Shown here: one piece after another, positions 52,464-60,770 of the stretch | Position numbering within the stretch: the first letter of the stretch is position 1 | How the letters are laid out: each line of letters begins with the position of its first letter | Assembly (NCBI RefSeq): GCF_900103785.1 | Contig: NZ_FNHE01000002.1 | Span: forward strand, 124,001-188,000 | Direction of reading: 5' to 3' | Origin: Geodermatophilus siccatus | GTDB lineage: Bacteria > Actinomycetota > Actinomycetes > Mycobacteriales > Geodermatophilaceae | DNA length: 64,000 nt | Made by a program: the position numbers and the translations under genes | Notes under the pieces: model-generated | Seen by the model: the letters and a program-made list of their open reading frames with translations, nothing else | Databases searched by the model: none | Told to the model about the DNA's origin: nothing

Positions 52464-52545
52464 CAGCTGCTCCTGGTGAGAGGCGCGGGCGGCCCTCCTG
52501 CAGGGCCCCGCCGCGGGCGGGCGAGCGGTGGGGGCGGGAGGGTCC

Positions 52546-53484
52546 TCAATGGACCAGGGACACCGCGGTGTCCACGGCGGCGGCGACGTCGTCGTCCGGC
52601 GGGTAGAGGAGGGTGCGGCCGACGACCAGGCCGCGCACGGACGGCAGCGCGAGGGCGTCGCGCCAGGCGGCGTAGGTCTCCTCGGGCCGGCGGGAGGGGT
52701 CCCCGCCGAGCAGCAGCGTGGGCAGGGTCGTGGCGTCCATGACCCGCTCCATCTCCGCGACGACCGGCAGCTTCATCCAGGTGTAGGCGGACGTCGCCCC
52801 CAGGCCCTGGGTGATGTGCACCGACTTGATGACCGCGTCCGGGCTCAGGTCGTTGGTGACCCGGCCGTCGACCCGCCGGGACAGGAACGGCTCGAGCATC
52901 GCCACGACGCCGGCCCGGGCCAGGTCGGTGACCGCGCGTCCGGCGGTCTCGAGCATCTGCACCGTGCCGGGGTCGTCGAGGTCGATCCGGTTGAGCATCT
53001 TGGCGGCGTCGAAGCGGGCCTCGACCACGCCGGCGACGTCGTAGCCGGTCATCCGGTCGTCGAGCTCGAAGCTGGCGCCGGCCAGGCCGCCGCGGTTCAT
53101 CGAGGCCACGACGACCTTGTCCTCGAGCGCGCCGAGCAGCAGCAGGTCCTCGGCGATGTCGGCGGTGGCCAGCAGGCCGTCCACGCCCGGGCGGGCCAGC
53201 GCGGTGCGCAGCCGGTCGAGCATCTCGGTGCGGCTGTTCATCGCCGTCGGCCGCCCCTGGGCCGACAGCGCGCCGCGCGCCGGGTGGTCGGCGGCGACCA
53301 GCATGAGCCGGCCGTCCTCGGGCAGGAAGGCCGGCCGCCGGCGGCGGGCGACCAGCGCCCGGCGGATGGCCTGCGGGTCCCGGCTGCGGAGCTCGGTGAC
53401 CTCGGCGTAGGTGGTGCACACCGGGCGGGGACCGCGGGTGTCGGGAGCGGGGGCCTCGGTGGGGGACAGGGCGGTGTCAGACAC
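52546..53484 (-). CDS. Cgl0158-family aldolase-like protein (IolJ analogue)
   Basis: A 312-residue TIM-barrel protein of the class I aldolase/DeoC-like Cgl0158 family. VVASMNRGGLAGASFELDD and the Lys in VIKSVHITQGLGATSAYTW (a plausible Schiff-base region) stand out. In actinobacterial inositol operons a gene of this family lies between iolC and iolB where Bacillus has the class II aldolase IolJ elsewhere. It therefore probably splits 2-deoxy-5-keto-gluconate 6-phosphate into malonate semialdehyde and dihydroxyacetone phosphate. The GTG start overlaps the iolC stop by eight bases. Confidence 0.85.
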   Translation of the reverse strand: MSDTALSPTEAPAPDTRGPRPVCTTYAEVTELRSRDPQAIRRALVARRRRPAFLPEDGRLMLVAADHPARGALSAQGRPTAMNSRTEMLDRLRTALARPGVDGLLATADIAEDLLLLGALEDKVVVASMNRGGLAGASFELDDRMTGYDVAGVVEARFDAAKMLNRIDLDDPGTVQMLETAGRAVTDLARAGVVAMLEPFLSRRVDGRVTNDLSPDAVIKSVHITQGLGATSAYTWMKLPVVAEMERVMDATTLPTLLLGGDPSRRPEETYAAWRDALALPSVRGLVVGRTLLYPPDDDVAAAVDTAVSLVH

Positions 53485-54439
53485 GGGTGCCCTCCAGGGA
53501 CGCGGTGACGTGCTGCTCGATCTCGGTGGTGGTGGGCATCGCGGTGGAGCACTCCAGCCGGGAGGCGACGATCGCGCCGGCGGCGTTGGCGTTGCGCAGC
53601 ACCTGCTCCAGGGGGAGCCCGGCGAGCAGGCCGTGGGCCAGCGAGCCGCCGAAGGCGTCGCCGGCGCCGAGGCCGTTGACCACCTCGACCGGGGTGGGCG
53701 GGACGACGACCCGCTCGGTGCGGGTCTTGCCGAGGACGCCACGCGGGCCCTGCTTGACGATGGCGAGCTCCACGCCGGCGTCGAGCAGCGCGTCGGCCGC
53801 CCGGTCGGGCTCGGTCTCGCCGACGGCGACCTCGCACTCCTCGCGGTTGCCGACGGCGACGGTCACGTGGGGGAGGGCCGCCCGCACCTGGGCGGTGGCC
53901 TCCTCCCGCGAGGCCCAGAACACGGGCCGGTAGTCGAGGTCGAGCACGGTGTGCCGGCGGCGTCCCCGGGCCTCCCACGCCGCGTGGTGCGCCGACCGGC
54001 TGGGCTCCTCCGACAGGCCGGTGACCGTCGCCCAGAACAGCGTGGCGTCGCGGATGGCCTCGAGGTCGAGGTCCTCCGGGCGGATCTGCAGGTCCGGGGC
54101 GGTGGGCCGCCGGTAGAAGTACAGCGGGAAGTCGTCGGGCGGGAAGATCTCGCAGAAGGTGACCGGCGTGGGGTGCTCCGGGTCGACCACGACGAACCGG
54201 TCGTCGACGCCGAGGTCGCGCAGCGCCCGGCGGACGAAGCGGCCGAACGGGTCGTCGCCCACCCCGGTCACCAGGGCGCTGGAGTGGCCGAGCCGGGCCG
54301 CGGCGACCGCGACGTTGGCCGCGCTGCCCCCGAGGAACTTCCCGAACGTCTCGACGTCCTCCAGCCCGACGCCGACCTGCAGCGGGTAGACATCCACCCC
54401 GCTACGGCCCATCACCACCATCTCCAGGGTGTCTGCCAC
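53477..54439 (-). CDS. iolC: 5-dehydro-2-deoxygluconokinase
   Basis: A 320-residue PfkB-family kinase. The first motif is FGKFLGGSAANVAVAAARLG near residue 35 and the catalytic motif VVNGLGAGDAFGGSLAHG near 260. It phosphorylates 2-deoxy-5-keto-gluconate at C6. The GTG at 54439 has GGAG four bases upstream; further upstream codons (MSRSTVPGAARRRAGGR) are not coding-like. It is the first gene of the iol operon, divergent from the GntR regulator with a promoter at 54480-54509. Confidence 0.93.
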   Translation of the reverse strand: MADTLEMVVMGRSGVDVYPLQVGVGLEDVETFGKFLGGSAANVAVAAARLGHSSALVTGVGDDPFGRFVRRALRDLGVDDRFVVVDPEHPTPVTFCEIFPPDDFPLYFYRRPTAPDLQIRPEDLDLEAIRDATLFWATVTGLSEEPSRSAHHAAWEARGRRRHTVLDLDYRPVFWASREEATAQVRAALPHVTVAVGNREECEVAVGETEPDRAADALLDAGVELAIVKQGPRGVLGKTRTERVVVPPTPVEVVNGLGAGDAFGGSLAHGLLAGLPLEQVLRNANAAGAIVASRLECSTAMPTTTEIEQHVTASLEGTRV

Positions 54440-54479
54440 GGTGCTCCGTCCCCCTGCTCGTCGTCTGGCTGCCCCTGGG

Positions 54480-54526
54480 ACTGTGCTCCGCGACACAGCA
54501 ACGTGTCAAGACTTTGTAAGGACATA
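54480..54526 (-). promoter_or_regulatory. iol operon promoter and GntR operator
   Basis: On the minus strand TATGTCCTTACAAA (54526-54513) lies three bases before TTGACA (54509-54504), which is followed at 18 bases by CACAGT (54485-54480). The 14-mer matches the palindrome before the ABC operon in 11 of 14 positions. It lies between iolC and the GntR gene, so it can act on both. Confidence 0.65.
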
Positions 54527-54662
54527 AAGCCAACAGAACGTCCGGTCGTCGATCGCCCCCCGGAGAGGTGAGGACAACAGGACGTGCAGAGGTGCGATCA
54601 TCGGTCCGCGGAGCTGCCGAGCCGGCGACCCAGCCTGTGGCACCGCACCGGAGGAGGACCCC

Positions 54663-55391
54663 GTGCTGATGATCGACCTGGACCGATCCAGTCCCACGCC
54701 GCTGTACTTCCAGCTGGCCCAGGCCATCGAGGGCGCCATCGCCGGGGGCGACCTGCCGGCCGGCTCCCGCCTGGAGAACGAGATCCTGCTGGCCCAGCGC
54801 TACGGGTTGTCGCGGCCGACCGTGCGGCGGGCGGTGCAGGAGCTGGTCGACAAGGGGCTCGTGGTCCGCAAGCGCGGGGTGGGCACCCAGGTGATCCAGC
54901 CTCACGTGCGCCGCTCCGTGGAGCTGACCAGCCTCTACGACGACCTCTCCCGGTCCGGGGAGGCGCCGACCACCGAAGTGCTGTCCCTGGAGCGGATCGA
55001 GGCCCCGGCCGACGTGGCCGAGGAGCTCGACGTGGCCGAGGGCGACGAGATCGTCGTGGTGCGGCGGCTGCGCCGCTCGCGCGGGGAGCCGCTGGCGCTG
55101 CTCACCAACCACCTCCCGGGCCGGTTCGAGCCGACCGTCGAGGAGCTGACCGAGCGCGGGCTCTACCAGTACCTGCGGGCCCAGGGCGTGCACCTGCGGG
55201 TGGCCCACCAGCGCATCGGCGCGCGGCTGGCCCGGGCCGAGGAGGCCCGGCTGCTCGAGGAGCCGCCGCGTTCGGCGCTGCTGACCATGCAGCGCACCGC
55301 CTTCGACGACCAGGGCGTGCCCGTCGAGTACGGCCGGCACGTCTACCGCGCCTCGCGCTACGACTTCGAGACCACGCTCGTCGGCCGCTGA
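54663..55391 (+). CDS. GntR/HutC-family regulator of the inositol operon
   Basis: A 242-residue regulator. The GntR winged helix is seen in ENEILLAQRYGLSRPTVRRA with VVRKRGVGTQVIQPHVRRS; the rest is a UTRA ligand-binding domain ending PVEYGRHVYRASRYDFE. GGAGG lies five bases before the GTG. It is divergent from iolC, so it is the local controller of inositol breakdown, most likely a repressor released by inositol or an intermediate. The same operator pattern at 21110 and 39918 suggests a wider regulon. Confidence 0.92.
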   Translation: MLMIDLDRSSPTPLYFQLAQAIEGAIAGGDLPAGSRLENEILLAQRYGLSRPTVRRAVQELVDKGLVVRKRGVGTQVIQPHVRRSVELTSLYDDLSRSGEAPTTEVLSLERIEAPADVAEELDVAEGDEIVVVRRLRRSRGEPLALLTNHLPGRFEPTVEELTERGLYQYLRAQGVHLRVAHQRIGARLARAEEARLLEEPPRSALLTMQRTAFDDQGVPVEYGRHVYRASRYDFETTLVGR

Positions 55392-55576
55392 CGCGACCCA
55401 GCCCGTGCGGCGGGCGTTTCGGCACGACCTGCGCCCCGATGGAGCAGGCGGATGCCGTGGTGACGGCCACATCTGCCGACTCGTGGTGGGGACACTCACA
55501 GCGGAGCGGCGAGAATTGCCAAGGCATCCGGCCGACCATGGGAGAGGAGACACCCGCCGACCCCACGGAGACCGTC

Positions 55577-55819
55577 ATGCAGGGCACCGCCTTCGCCATC
55601 ACCGCCACCACCCCGGACCTCGGGTTCCTGGCCTCGCTGCGCCGCCGCCGGGACGAGCGGCGCGCCCGCCGCGCCCTGGAGCGCGAGCTCGCCGACTACG
55701 CCACCGCCAGCGACCGGGACGACCTCGCCGCCCTGATCGCGGGCCGCGGGGACGCCGACGGCGCCACCGCCGACGTCCTCGTCCGCCAGGCCCGGCGCGA
55801 CCTCTTCCGCGCCTCCTGA
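55577..55819 (+). CDS. Small basic helical protein, 80 residues
   Basis: Not recognised. The centre is strongly charged (ASLRRRRDERRARRALERE) and likely one long helix, followed by DRDDLAALIAGRGDADG and VLVRQARRDLF. GGAG lies six bases before the ATG. An in-frame ATG about 40 bases upstream lacks a ribosome site. It converges with the gene at 55847 across a short hairpin. Confidence 0.65.
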   Translation: MQGTAFAITATTPDLGFLASLRRRRDERRARRALERELADYATASDRDDLAALIAGRGDADGATADVLVRQARRDLFRAS

Positions 55820-55824
55820 ACCCC

Positions 55825-55841
55825 GGCCCCTCCCGGGGGCC
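55825..55841. terminator. Short convergent terminator hairpin
   Basis: GGCCCC, five-base loop, GGGGCC in the 27-base gap between two converging small genes. Confidence 0.55.
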
Positions 55842-55846
55842 CTCGT

Positions 55847-56107
55847 TCAGCTGAAGGGGTTCTCGCCGGCCTCGATGCGGGCGGCGAACTCACGCAGCGC
55901 CGCCGCGTCGGGGGTCCCGCCCGCCTCCCGGATCGCGGCGTCCAGCGCGGCGAGGACCTCGTCCGCCCCCCGGCCGGCCATCGCGTCGCCGATGTCGGCC
56001 AGCGCGGGCGCCACCCGCTCGCTGACCAGCTCCCTGCGCCGGGGCACCGGCGGCTGCAGGTGGTGGAGCAGCTCCTCCTGGAGGCCGGGCCTCGCTCGAC
56101 GCGTCAC
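55847..56107 (-). CDS. Small helical protein, 86 residues
   Basis: Not recognised. The sequence reads ELLHHLQPPVPRRRELVSER, then GRGADEVLAALDAAIREAGG and a C-terminal AALREFAARIEAGENPF. It is acidic in its second half and probably all helical. GAGGAGA lies before the GTG start. It stands alone on the minus strand; the next 300 bases upstream are gene-free. Confidence 0.65.
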   Translation of the reverse strand: MTRRARPGLQEELLHHLQPPVPRRRELVSERVAPALADIGDAMAGRGADEVLAALDAAIREAGGTPDAAALREFAARIEAGENPFS

Positions 56108-56409
56108 GTCCGGTCTCCTCGACACGCAGGGGGAGCCCGCCCGGTGGGGCACGGGCGGGCCCCCGTCAGTCCACACCGGTCCGACCGGCGCGGGCAACCC
56201 CGCGCCCGCTCGTCCGGACCCCCGCGACGCCGCCGGGTCGGCCGGTGAGGGAAGCCCGTCCGTGCGCCGGCGCCCGTCGACCACCGACCGGTCCGGCCTC
56301 CGGGACGGCGAGCCGGGAACGCCCGCCGGCGGAGCACCGTCGCCCGTTATCCCCAACTTAGGAGTCCGCCTCGCCGGATCCGGAAGAACCGCAGCGGAGC
56401 AGGGGAGGG
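56108..56409. other. Gene-free stretch
   Basis: About 300 bases in which I see no gene, RNA or clear repeat. The stretch GTTATCCCCAACTTAGGAG near 56346 is lower in G+C than its surroundings and may hold a promoter. Confidence 0.4.
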
Positions 56410-56613
56410 TCAGCCCGGCGCTAGTCGGGCGCACTCCGGGCAGGGCGACGCCGAGCCCAGACCGCGCCGCCCCGCCCAGCTGCCCTGGACGACGGCGACC
56501 GGGGTCCCGCAGACGGCCACCCACGGCGGTGGCCCGTCGGCGGCCTCCCGGGGGACGGCGTGGGCGAGCTCCCTGCCCTGGTCCCGGCCGGCCGCGTGCT
56601 GGGGGCTCGTCAT
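56410..56613 (-). CDS. Small cysteine-containing protein, 67 residues
   Basis: A short protein with VAVCGTPVAVV and a C-terminal SPCPECARLAP, a Cys pair spaced as in a zinc knuckle with a third Cys upstream. Small actinobacterial proteins of this look are common and uncharacterised. The ATG at 56613 opens a frame with good third-position bias. It is divergent from the alpha/beta hydrolase gene, 68 bases away. Confidence 0.6.
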   Translation of the reverse strand: MTSPQHAAGRDQGRELAHAVPREAADGPPPWVAVCGTPVAVVQGSWAGRRGLGSASPCPECARLAPG

Positions 56614-56681
56614 GCGACCAGCATGGGCGCCGACCCGGAACGCGGTCGACGGGGGCCGGGGCGCGCGCCAGGCTGCCGTCC

Positions 56682-57566
56682 GTGGAGCACCGCATCCCCG
56701 TGGCGCCGGGCGTCGAACTGTGGGCCGAGGAGCGCGGCGACCCGGCCGCTCCGCCGCTGCTGCTGGTGATGGGCGCCAACGCCAGCGGCCTGGTCTGGCC
56801 CGAGGCGCTGGTCGACCGCCTGGCGCGGCAGCACCGGGTGGTCCGGTACGACCACCGCGACACCGGTCGCTCCACCCGCGCGTACGCGGTCGCGCCGTAC
56901 GCGGTCCGGGACCTCGCCACCGACGCCGTCCGCCTGCTCGACGGGCTCGGCATCGACCGGGCGCACGTCGTCGGCATGTCGATGGGCGGCACGCTCGTGC
57001 AGCTGCTGCTGCTGGACCACCCCGACCGGCTGAGGAGCGCCACCGTCCTCGCCACGTCCGCGCTCGGCAGCGGACTGGCCGACGTGGCGGGGGACAGCGA
57101 CCTGCCCGGCCCCGCTCCGCACGTCCTCGGGTACTGGGCCTCCATGGGGGAGGAGCGCGACCCCGAGGCCGAGCTCGCCTGGCGGGTGGAGCACTGGCGG
57201 CTGCTCAACGGGGACGGCGTCCCCTTCGACCCCGCCGAGTTCCGCGCGCTCGAGGAGCGCGTGGTCGCGCACAGCGGCAGCGCCCGCAGCCCCGTCGCGC
57301 ACGCCCTCGCCGACCCGGCCGGCATCGACCGCGGGGCCGAGCTGGCCGCCGTCCGGGTGCCCACCCTGGTCGTCGAGGCGCCCGAGGACCCGGTCAACCC
57401 GCCGCCGCACGCCGCCCACCTGGCCGCGGTCATCGGCTCGGCGCGCCTGGTGACGATCCCCGGCATGGGCCACGCGCTGCCCGCCGCGGTGGTGGAGCCG
57501 CTGGCCGACGCGATCGCCGCCCACACCGCCGCCGTCGACGCCGAGGACGGGCCGCGACTCCCTTGA
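56682..57566 (+). CDS. Alpha/beta-fold hydrolase
   Basis: A 294-residue hydrolase. The oxyanion region is LLLVMGANASGLVWPEAL, then VVRYDHRDTGRST, the nucleophile elbow VVGMSMGGTLVQLL with Ser near residue 98, the acid in VVEAPEDPVNPPPH and His in IPGMGHALPAAV. This matches the aclacinomycin methylesterase/epoxide hydrolase-like group. The GTG at 56682 is chosen because it starts the conserved core; no strong ribosome site is seen. The substrate is unknown. Confidence 0.88.
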   Translation: MEHRIPVAPGVELWAEERGDPAAPPLLLVMGANASGLVWPEALVDRLARQHRVVRYDHRDTGRSTRAYAVAPYAVRDLATDAVRLLDGLGIDRAHVVGMSMGGTLVQLLLLDHPDRLRSATVLATSALGSGLADVAGDSDLPGPAPHVLGYWASMGEERDPEAELAWRVEHWRLLNGDGVPFDPAEFRALEERVVAHSGSARSPVAHALADPAGIDRGAELAAVRVPTLVVEAPEDPVNPPPHAAHLAAVIGSARLVTIPGMGHALPAAVVEPLADAIAAHTAAVDAEDGPRLP

Positions 57567-57636
57567 TCGGCCCCGTCCCCGGGAGCAGGCTGTGAGCCAC
57601 ACCACACACGAACGGGACAGCCGCCAGGAGGTCGTC

Positions 57637-57834
57637 GTGGAAGCACGCGTCGGGGACCGGATCGTCGTCCACTCCACCCACCAGGGAGAGCCCGAGCGCA
57701 CCGGCAGGGTGCTCGAGGTCCGGGGGGAGGGGGGAGGGCCGCCCTACGTCGTCCGGTGGGACCCCGACGGGCACACCGGCGTCTTCTACCCGGCGGGCAC
57801 CTGCGCCGTCGTCCCCGAGCCGGCGAACGGCTGA
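57637..57834 (+). CDS. DUF1918-domain protein
   Basis: A 65-residue protein of the DUF1918 family, common in actinobacteria: VGDRIVVHSTHQGEPERTG, then PPYVVRWDPDGHTGVFYP. The fold is a small SH3-like barrel; the role is unknown. GTG 57637 is chosen because AGGAGG lies five bases upstream; a GTG at 57592 would add 15 residues. The EF-G2 gene begins five bases after its stop, so the two may be co-transcribed. Confidence 0.88.
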   Translation: MEARVGDRIVVHSTHQGEPERTGRVLEVRGEGGGPPYVVRWDPDGHTGVFYPAGTCAVVPEPANG

Positions 57835-57839
57835 GCGGC

Positions 57840-59909
57840 GTGGCCAAGGAGACCGTCGCCGCACCCGGCCCGCGGCCGGCCGACAAGGTCCGGAACGTGG
57901 CCCTGGTGGGCCACGCGGCCGCGGGCAAGACCACCCTCGCCGAGGCGCTGCTGGTCGCCAGCGGCGCGCTGACCCGTGCCGGCCGGGTCGAGGACGGCAC
58001 CACCTGCCTCGACAGCGAGGAGGTGGAGGTCCGCCAGCAGCGCTCGGTGTCGCTCGGCGTGGCCACCGTCGAGCACGACGGGCACCGCATCACCCTGCTG
58101 GACACCCCCGGCTCCCCGGACTTCGTCGGGGAGCTGCGGGCCGGGCTGCGCGCGGCCGACGCCGCGCTGTTCGTCGTCTCCGCGGTGAACGGCGTCGACG
58201 CGGGCACCGTGCAGCTGTGGGAGGAGTGCGCGGCGGTCGGCATGCCGCGCGCGGTGGTCATCACCCAGCTGGACCGTGCCCGGGCCGACGTCGAGGAGAC
58301 CGTCCGGCTGTGCCAGACGATGCTCGGCGCGGGGGTCTACCCGGTCCACCTCGTCGACCGCGGCCCGGACGGCAGCGTCACCGGGGTGGTCAACCTGCTG
58401 CAGCCCGGTGCCGACGCCCCGGACGCCGACCGCCTGCGCAGCGAGCTGATCGAGGGCATCATCGGCGAGAGCGAGGACGAGGCGCTGATGGAGCGCTACC
58501 TCGCCGGCGACGAGCTGGTCCAGGGCGACCTGATGAACGACCTGGAGACCGCAGTCGCGCGCGGCCACTTCCACCCCGTTCTCTGCGCGGCCCCGCTGCA
58601 GGGCATCGGCATGGACTCGCTGCTCTACCTGCTGGTCAACGGCTTCCCGTGCCCGATGGAGCACGGCTGCCCACCGGTGACCCGCCCCGACGGCTCGCCG
58701 GCGCCCCCGCTGTCCTGCGACCCCGACGGCCCGCTGGTCGCCGAGGTGGTCAAGACGACGACCGACCCCTACCTCGGCCGGGTCTCCCTGGTCCGCGTCT
58801 TCTCCGGCACCCTGCGCCCGGACACCGCGGTGCACGTCTCCGGGCACGGCATGGCCGACCGCGGACACCCCGACCACGACGTCGACGAGCGGATCGGCGC
58901 GGTGAGCTCGCCGCTGGGCGCGAGCCTCCGTCCGGTCGCCGCCTGCCCGGCCGGCGACATCTGCGCCGTCGCCCGGCTCACCGCGGCCGAGACCGGGGAC
59001 ACCCTCTCCTCGCCCGAGGACCCGCGGCTGGTCCCCGCGTGGGACCTGCCCACGCCCCAGCTGCCGGTCGCCGTCGAGGCGGCGTCCCGGGCCGACGAGG
59101 ACCGGCTGGCCACCGCCCTGGCCCGGCTGGTCGCCGAGGACCCGACGGTCCGCCTCGAGCGCCGTCCCGACACCGGGCAGCTGCTGCTGTGGTGCGTCGG
59201 GGAGGCGCACGCGGAGGTGCTGCTGGAGCGGCTGCGCACCCGGCACGGCGTCGCGGTGAACACCGTCCCGGTGCGGGTGCCCATGGTGGAGACCCTGGCC
59301 GGGTCGGCGCGGGTCACCGGCCGGCTGGTCAAGCAGTCCGGCGGGCACGGCCAGTACGCCATCGTGGTCGTCGAGGCCGAGCCGGCCGAGCCGGGCACCG
59401 GCATCGTGTTCGAGCAGCGCATCGTCGGCGGCACGGTGCCCAGCCAGTACCACGGCAGCGTGGAGAAGGGCGTCCGCGCGCAGGCGGAGAAGGGGGTCAA
59501 CGGCGACCGGCCGATCGTCGACGCCCGCTTCACCCTCGTCGACGGCAAGGCGCACTCCGTGGACTCCTCGGACGCGGCGTTCCAGGCCGCCGGTGCGCTC
59601 GCCGTCCGCGAGGCCGCGGGCGCCGCGGGCACCCGGGTGCTCGAGCCGTGGTGCGAGGTGGAGGTCGTGGTGCCGGGGGAGTACGTCGGTGCGGTCATGA
59701 GCGACCTGTCCGGACGGCGGGCGCGGGTCACCGGCAGCGACGCCGACCCCGAGCGCGACCGGACGACGGTGCGCGCCGAGATCCCCGAGGTCGAGCTGCT
59801 CGGCTACGCGGGGGCGCTGCGCTCGGTGTCCCACGGCACCGGCAGCTTCGCCCGCCGTCCGCTGGGGTACGAGCCGGCGCCCGCGTCGCTCACCGCCGTG
59901 CCCGCCTGA
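57840..59909 (+). CDS. Elongation factor G-like protein (EF-G2)
   Basis: A 689-residue translational GTPase of the EF-G2 type. G1 is GHAAAGKTT, G3 is DTPGSPDF, but the G4 position reads TQLD instead of NKxD, and the G2 region (RQQRSVSLGVATVEH) lacks the classic RGITI. The EF-G domains II-V follow (VKQSGGHGQYAIVVVE begins domain IV). Mycobacterial EF-G2 lacks normal ribosome-stimulated GTPase activity, so a non-canonical role is likely here too. Start GTG 57840 overlaps poor upstream sequence and sits just after DUF1918. Confidence 0.9.
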   Translation: MAKETVAAPGPRPADKVRNVALVGHAAAGKTTLAEALLVASGALTRAGRVEDGTTCLDSEEVEVRQQRSVSLGVATVEHDGHRITLLDTPGSPDFVGELRAGLRAADAALFVVSAVNGVDAGTVQLWEECAAVGMPRAVVITQLDRARADVEETVRLCQTMLGAGVYPVHLVDRGPDGSVTGVVNLLQPGADAPDADRLRSELIEGIIGESEDEALMERYLAGDELVQGDLMNDLETAVARGHFHPVLCAAPLQGIGMDSLLYLLVNGFPCPMEHGCPPVTRPDGSPAPPLSCDPDGPLVAEVVKTTTDPYLGRVSLVRVFSGTLRPDTAVHVSGHGMADRGHPDHDVDERIGAVSSPLGASLRPVAACPAGDICAVARLTAAETGDTLSSPEDPRLVPAWDLPTPQLPVAVEAASRADEDRLATALARLVAEDPTVRLERRPDTGQLLLWCVGEAHAEVLLERLRTRHGVAVNTVPVRVPMVETLAGSARVTGRLVKQSGGHGQYAIVVVEAEPAEPGTGIVFEQRIVGGTVPSQYHGSVEKGVRAQAEKGVNGDRPIVDARFTLVDGKAHSVDSSDAAFQAAGALAVREAAGAAGTRVLEPWCEVEVVVPGEYVGAVMSDLSGRRARVTGSDADPERDRTTVRAEIPEVELLGYAGALRSVSHGTGSFARRPLGYEPAPASLTAVPA

Positions 59910-59939
59910 AGGAGGACCCCCCTGCCCCCCACCGTGGAC

Positions 59940-60015
59940 GGACCCCGTCCTCCCCACCCTCAGCAGGTTCGGGGCGGGGCCGGGGCGGGGCCGTGCAGGG
60001 GGGCCGTTCCAGCAC
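59940..60015. repeat. Dispersed intergenic repeat region, copies of A and B
   Basis: 59940-59960 is an exact copy of the 24134 repeat, and 59994-60015 is the reverse complement of the 25018 repeat. The two lie together after the EF-G2 stop, in a 210-base gene-free gap full of GGGGCGGGGCC runs. Confidence 0.7.
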
Positions 60016-60119
60016 CTCGCCAGGACCCGGGGCGGGGCCGCGGGGGAGTGTCGGCCCGCGGGAGTGTCGCAGCGGGACACTAGCCTCGGGGGCCGGTGTC
60101 CAGCGGGTGCGGAGGTGTC

Positions 60120-60770
60120 GTGACGTCGTCGAACGGGCCGTCGGCCGCCGCCTCGGCCCGGACGGGGGCGAGCGTGCCGGCCCTGCCCGACCGCAACGTG
60201 CTGCCCGACCGGGTGTGGACGGTGCCCAACGCGCTGTCGGTGCTGCGGCTGCTCGGCGTCCCGCTGTTCCTCTGGCTGCTGCTGGGGCCGCACGCCGACG
60301 GCTGGGCCGTGGTCGTGCTCATGGTCTCCGGCGCCACCGACTGGCTCGACGGCAAACTGGCCCGCTCCCTCGGGCAGTCCAGCCGGCTGGGCGCGCTGCT
60401 CGACCCGGCCGCCGACCGGCTCTACATCGTCGCCACGCTGGTCGCCTTCGTGCTGCGCGACGTCGTCCCGCTGTGGGTGGTCGCCGTCCTGGTCGGCCGC
60501 GAGCTGGTGCTGGGGCTGGCGCTGCTGCTGCTGCGCGCCCACGGCTACCCGCCGCTGCAGGTGCACTACCTGGGCAAGGCGGCCACCTTCATCCTGCTCT
60601 ACGCCTTCCCGCTGCTGCTGCTCGCCGACGGCGAGGGCCCGGTCGCGGCCGTGCTCCAGCCGGTCGCCTGGGCGCTGACCGTGTGGGGCGGTGCGCTGTA
60701 CGTGCTGGCCGGCGTCTTCTACGTCGTCCAGGTGGCCGGGCTGGTCCGCGCCGAGCGGGCGGCCCCATGA
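60120..60770 (+). CDS. CDP-alcohol phosphatidyltransferase (PgsA2-like)
   Basis: A 216-residue membrane enzyme with the CDP-OH-P motif GATDWLDGKLAR and, 13 residues on, GALLDPAADR, giving the four Asp residues that bind Mg2+ and CDP. About six membrane segments. It transfers a phosphatidyl group to an alcohol such as glycerol phosphate or another headgroup. GGAGG lies four bases before the GTG. It begins the conserved run up to garA and overlaps the DUF881 gene by ATGA. Its position matches pgsA2 (Rv1822). Confidence 0.9.
   Translation: MTSSNGPSAAASARTGASVPALPDRNVLPDRVWTVPNALSVLRLLGVPLFLWLLLGPHADGWAVVVLMVSGATDWLDGKLARSLGQSSRLGALLDPAADRLYIVATLVAFVLRDVVPLWVVAVLVGRELVLGLALLLLRAHGYPPLQVHYLGKAATFILLYAFPLLLLADGEGPVAAVLQPVAWALTVWGGALYVLAGVFYVVQVAGLVRAERAAP

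Noticed and set aside
57786-60566. Long minus-strand frame opposite EF-G2 and the pgsA-like gene
   Set aside because: Composition and lack of motifs mark it as antisense to two clear genes.
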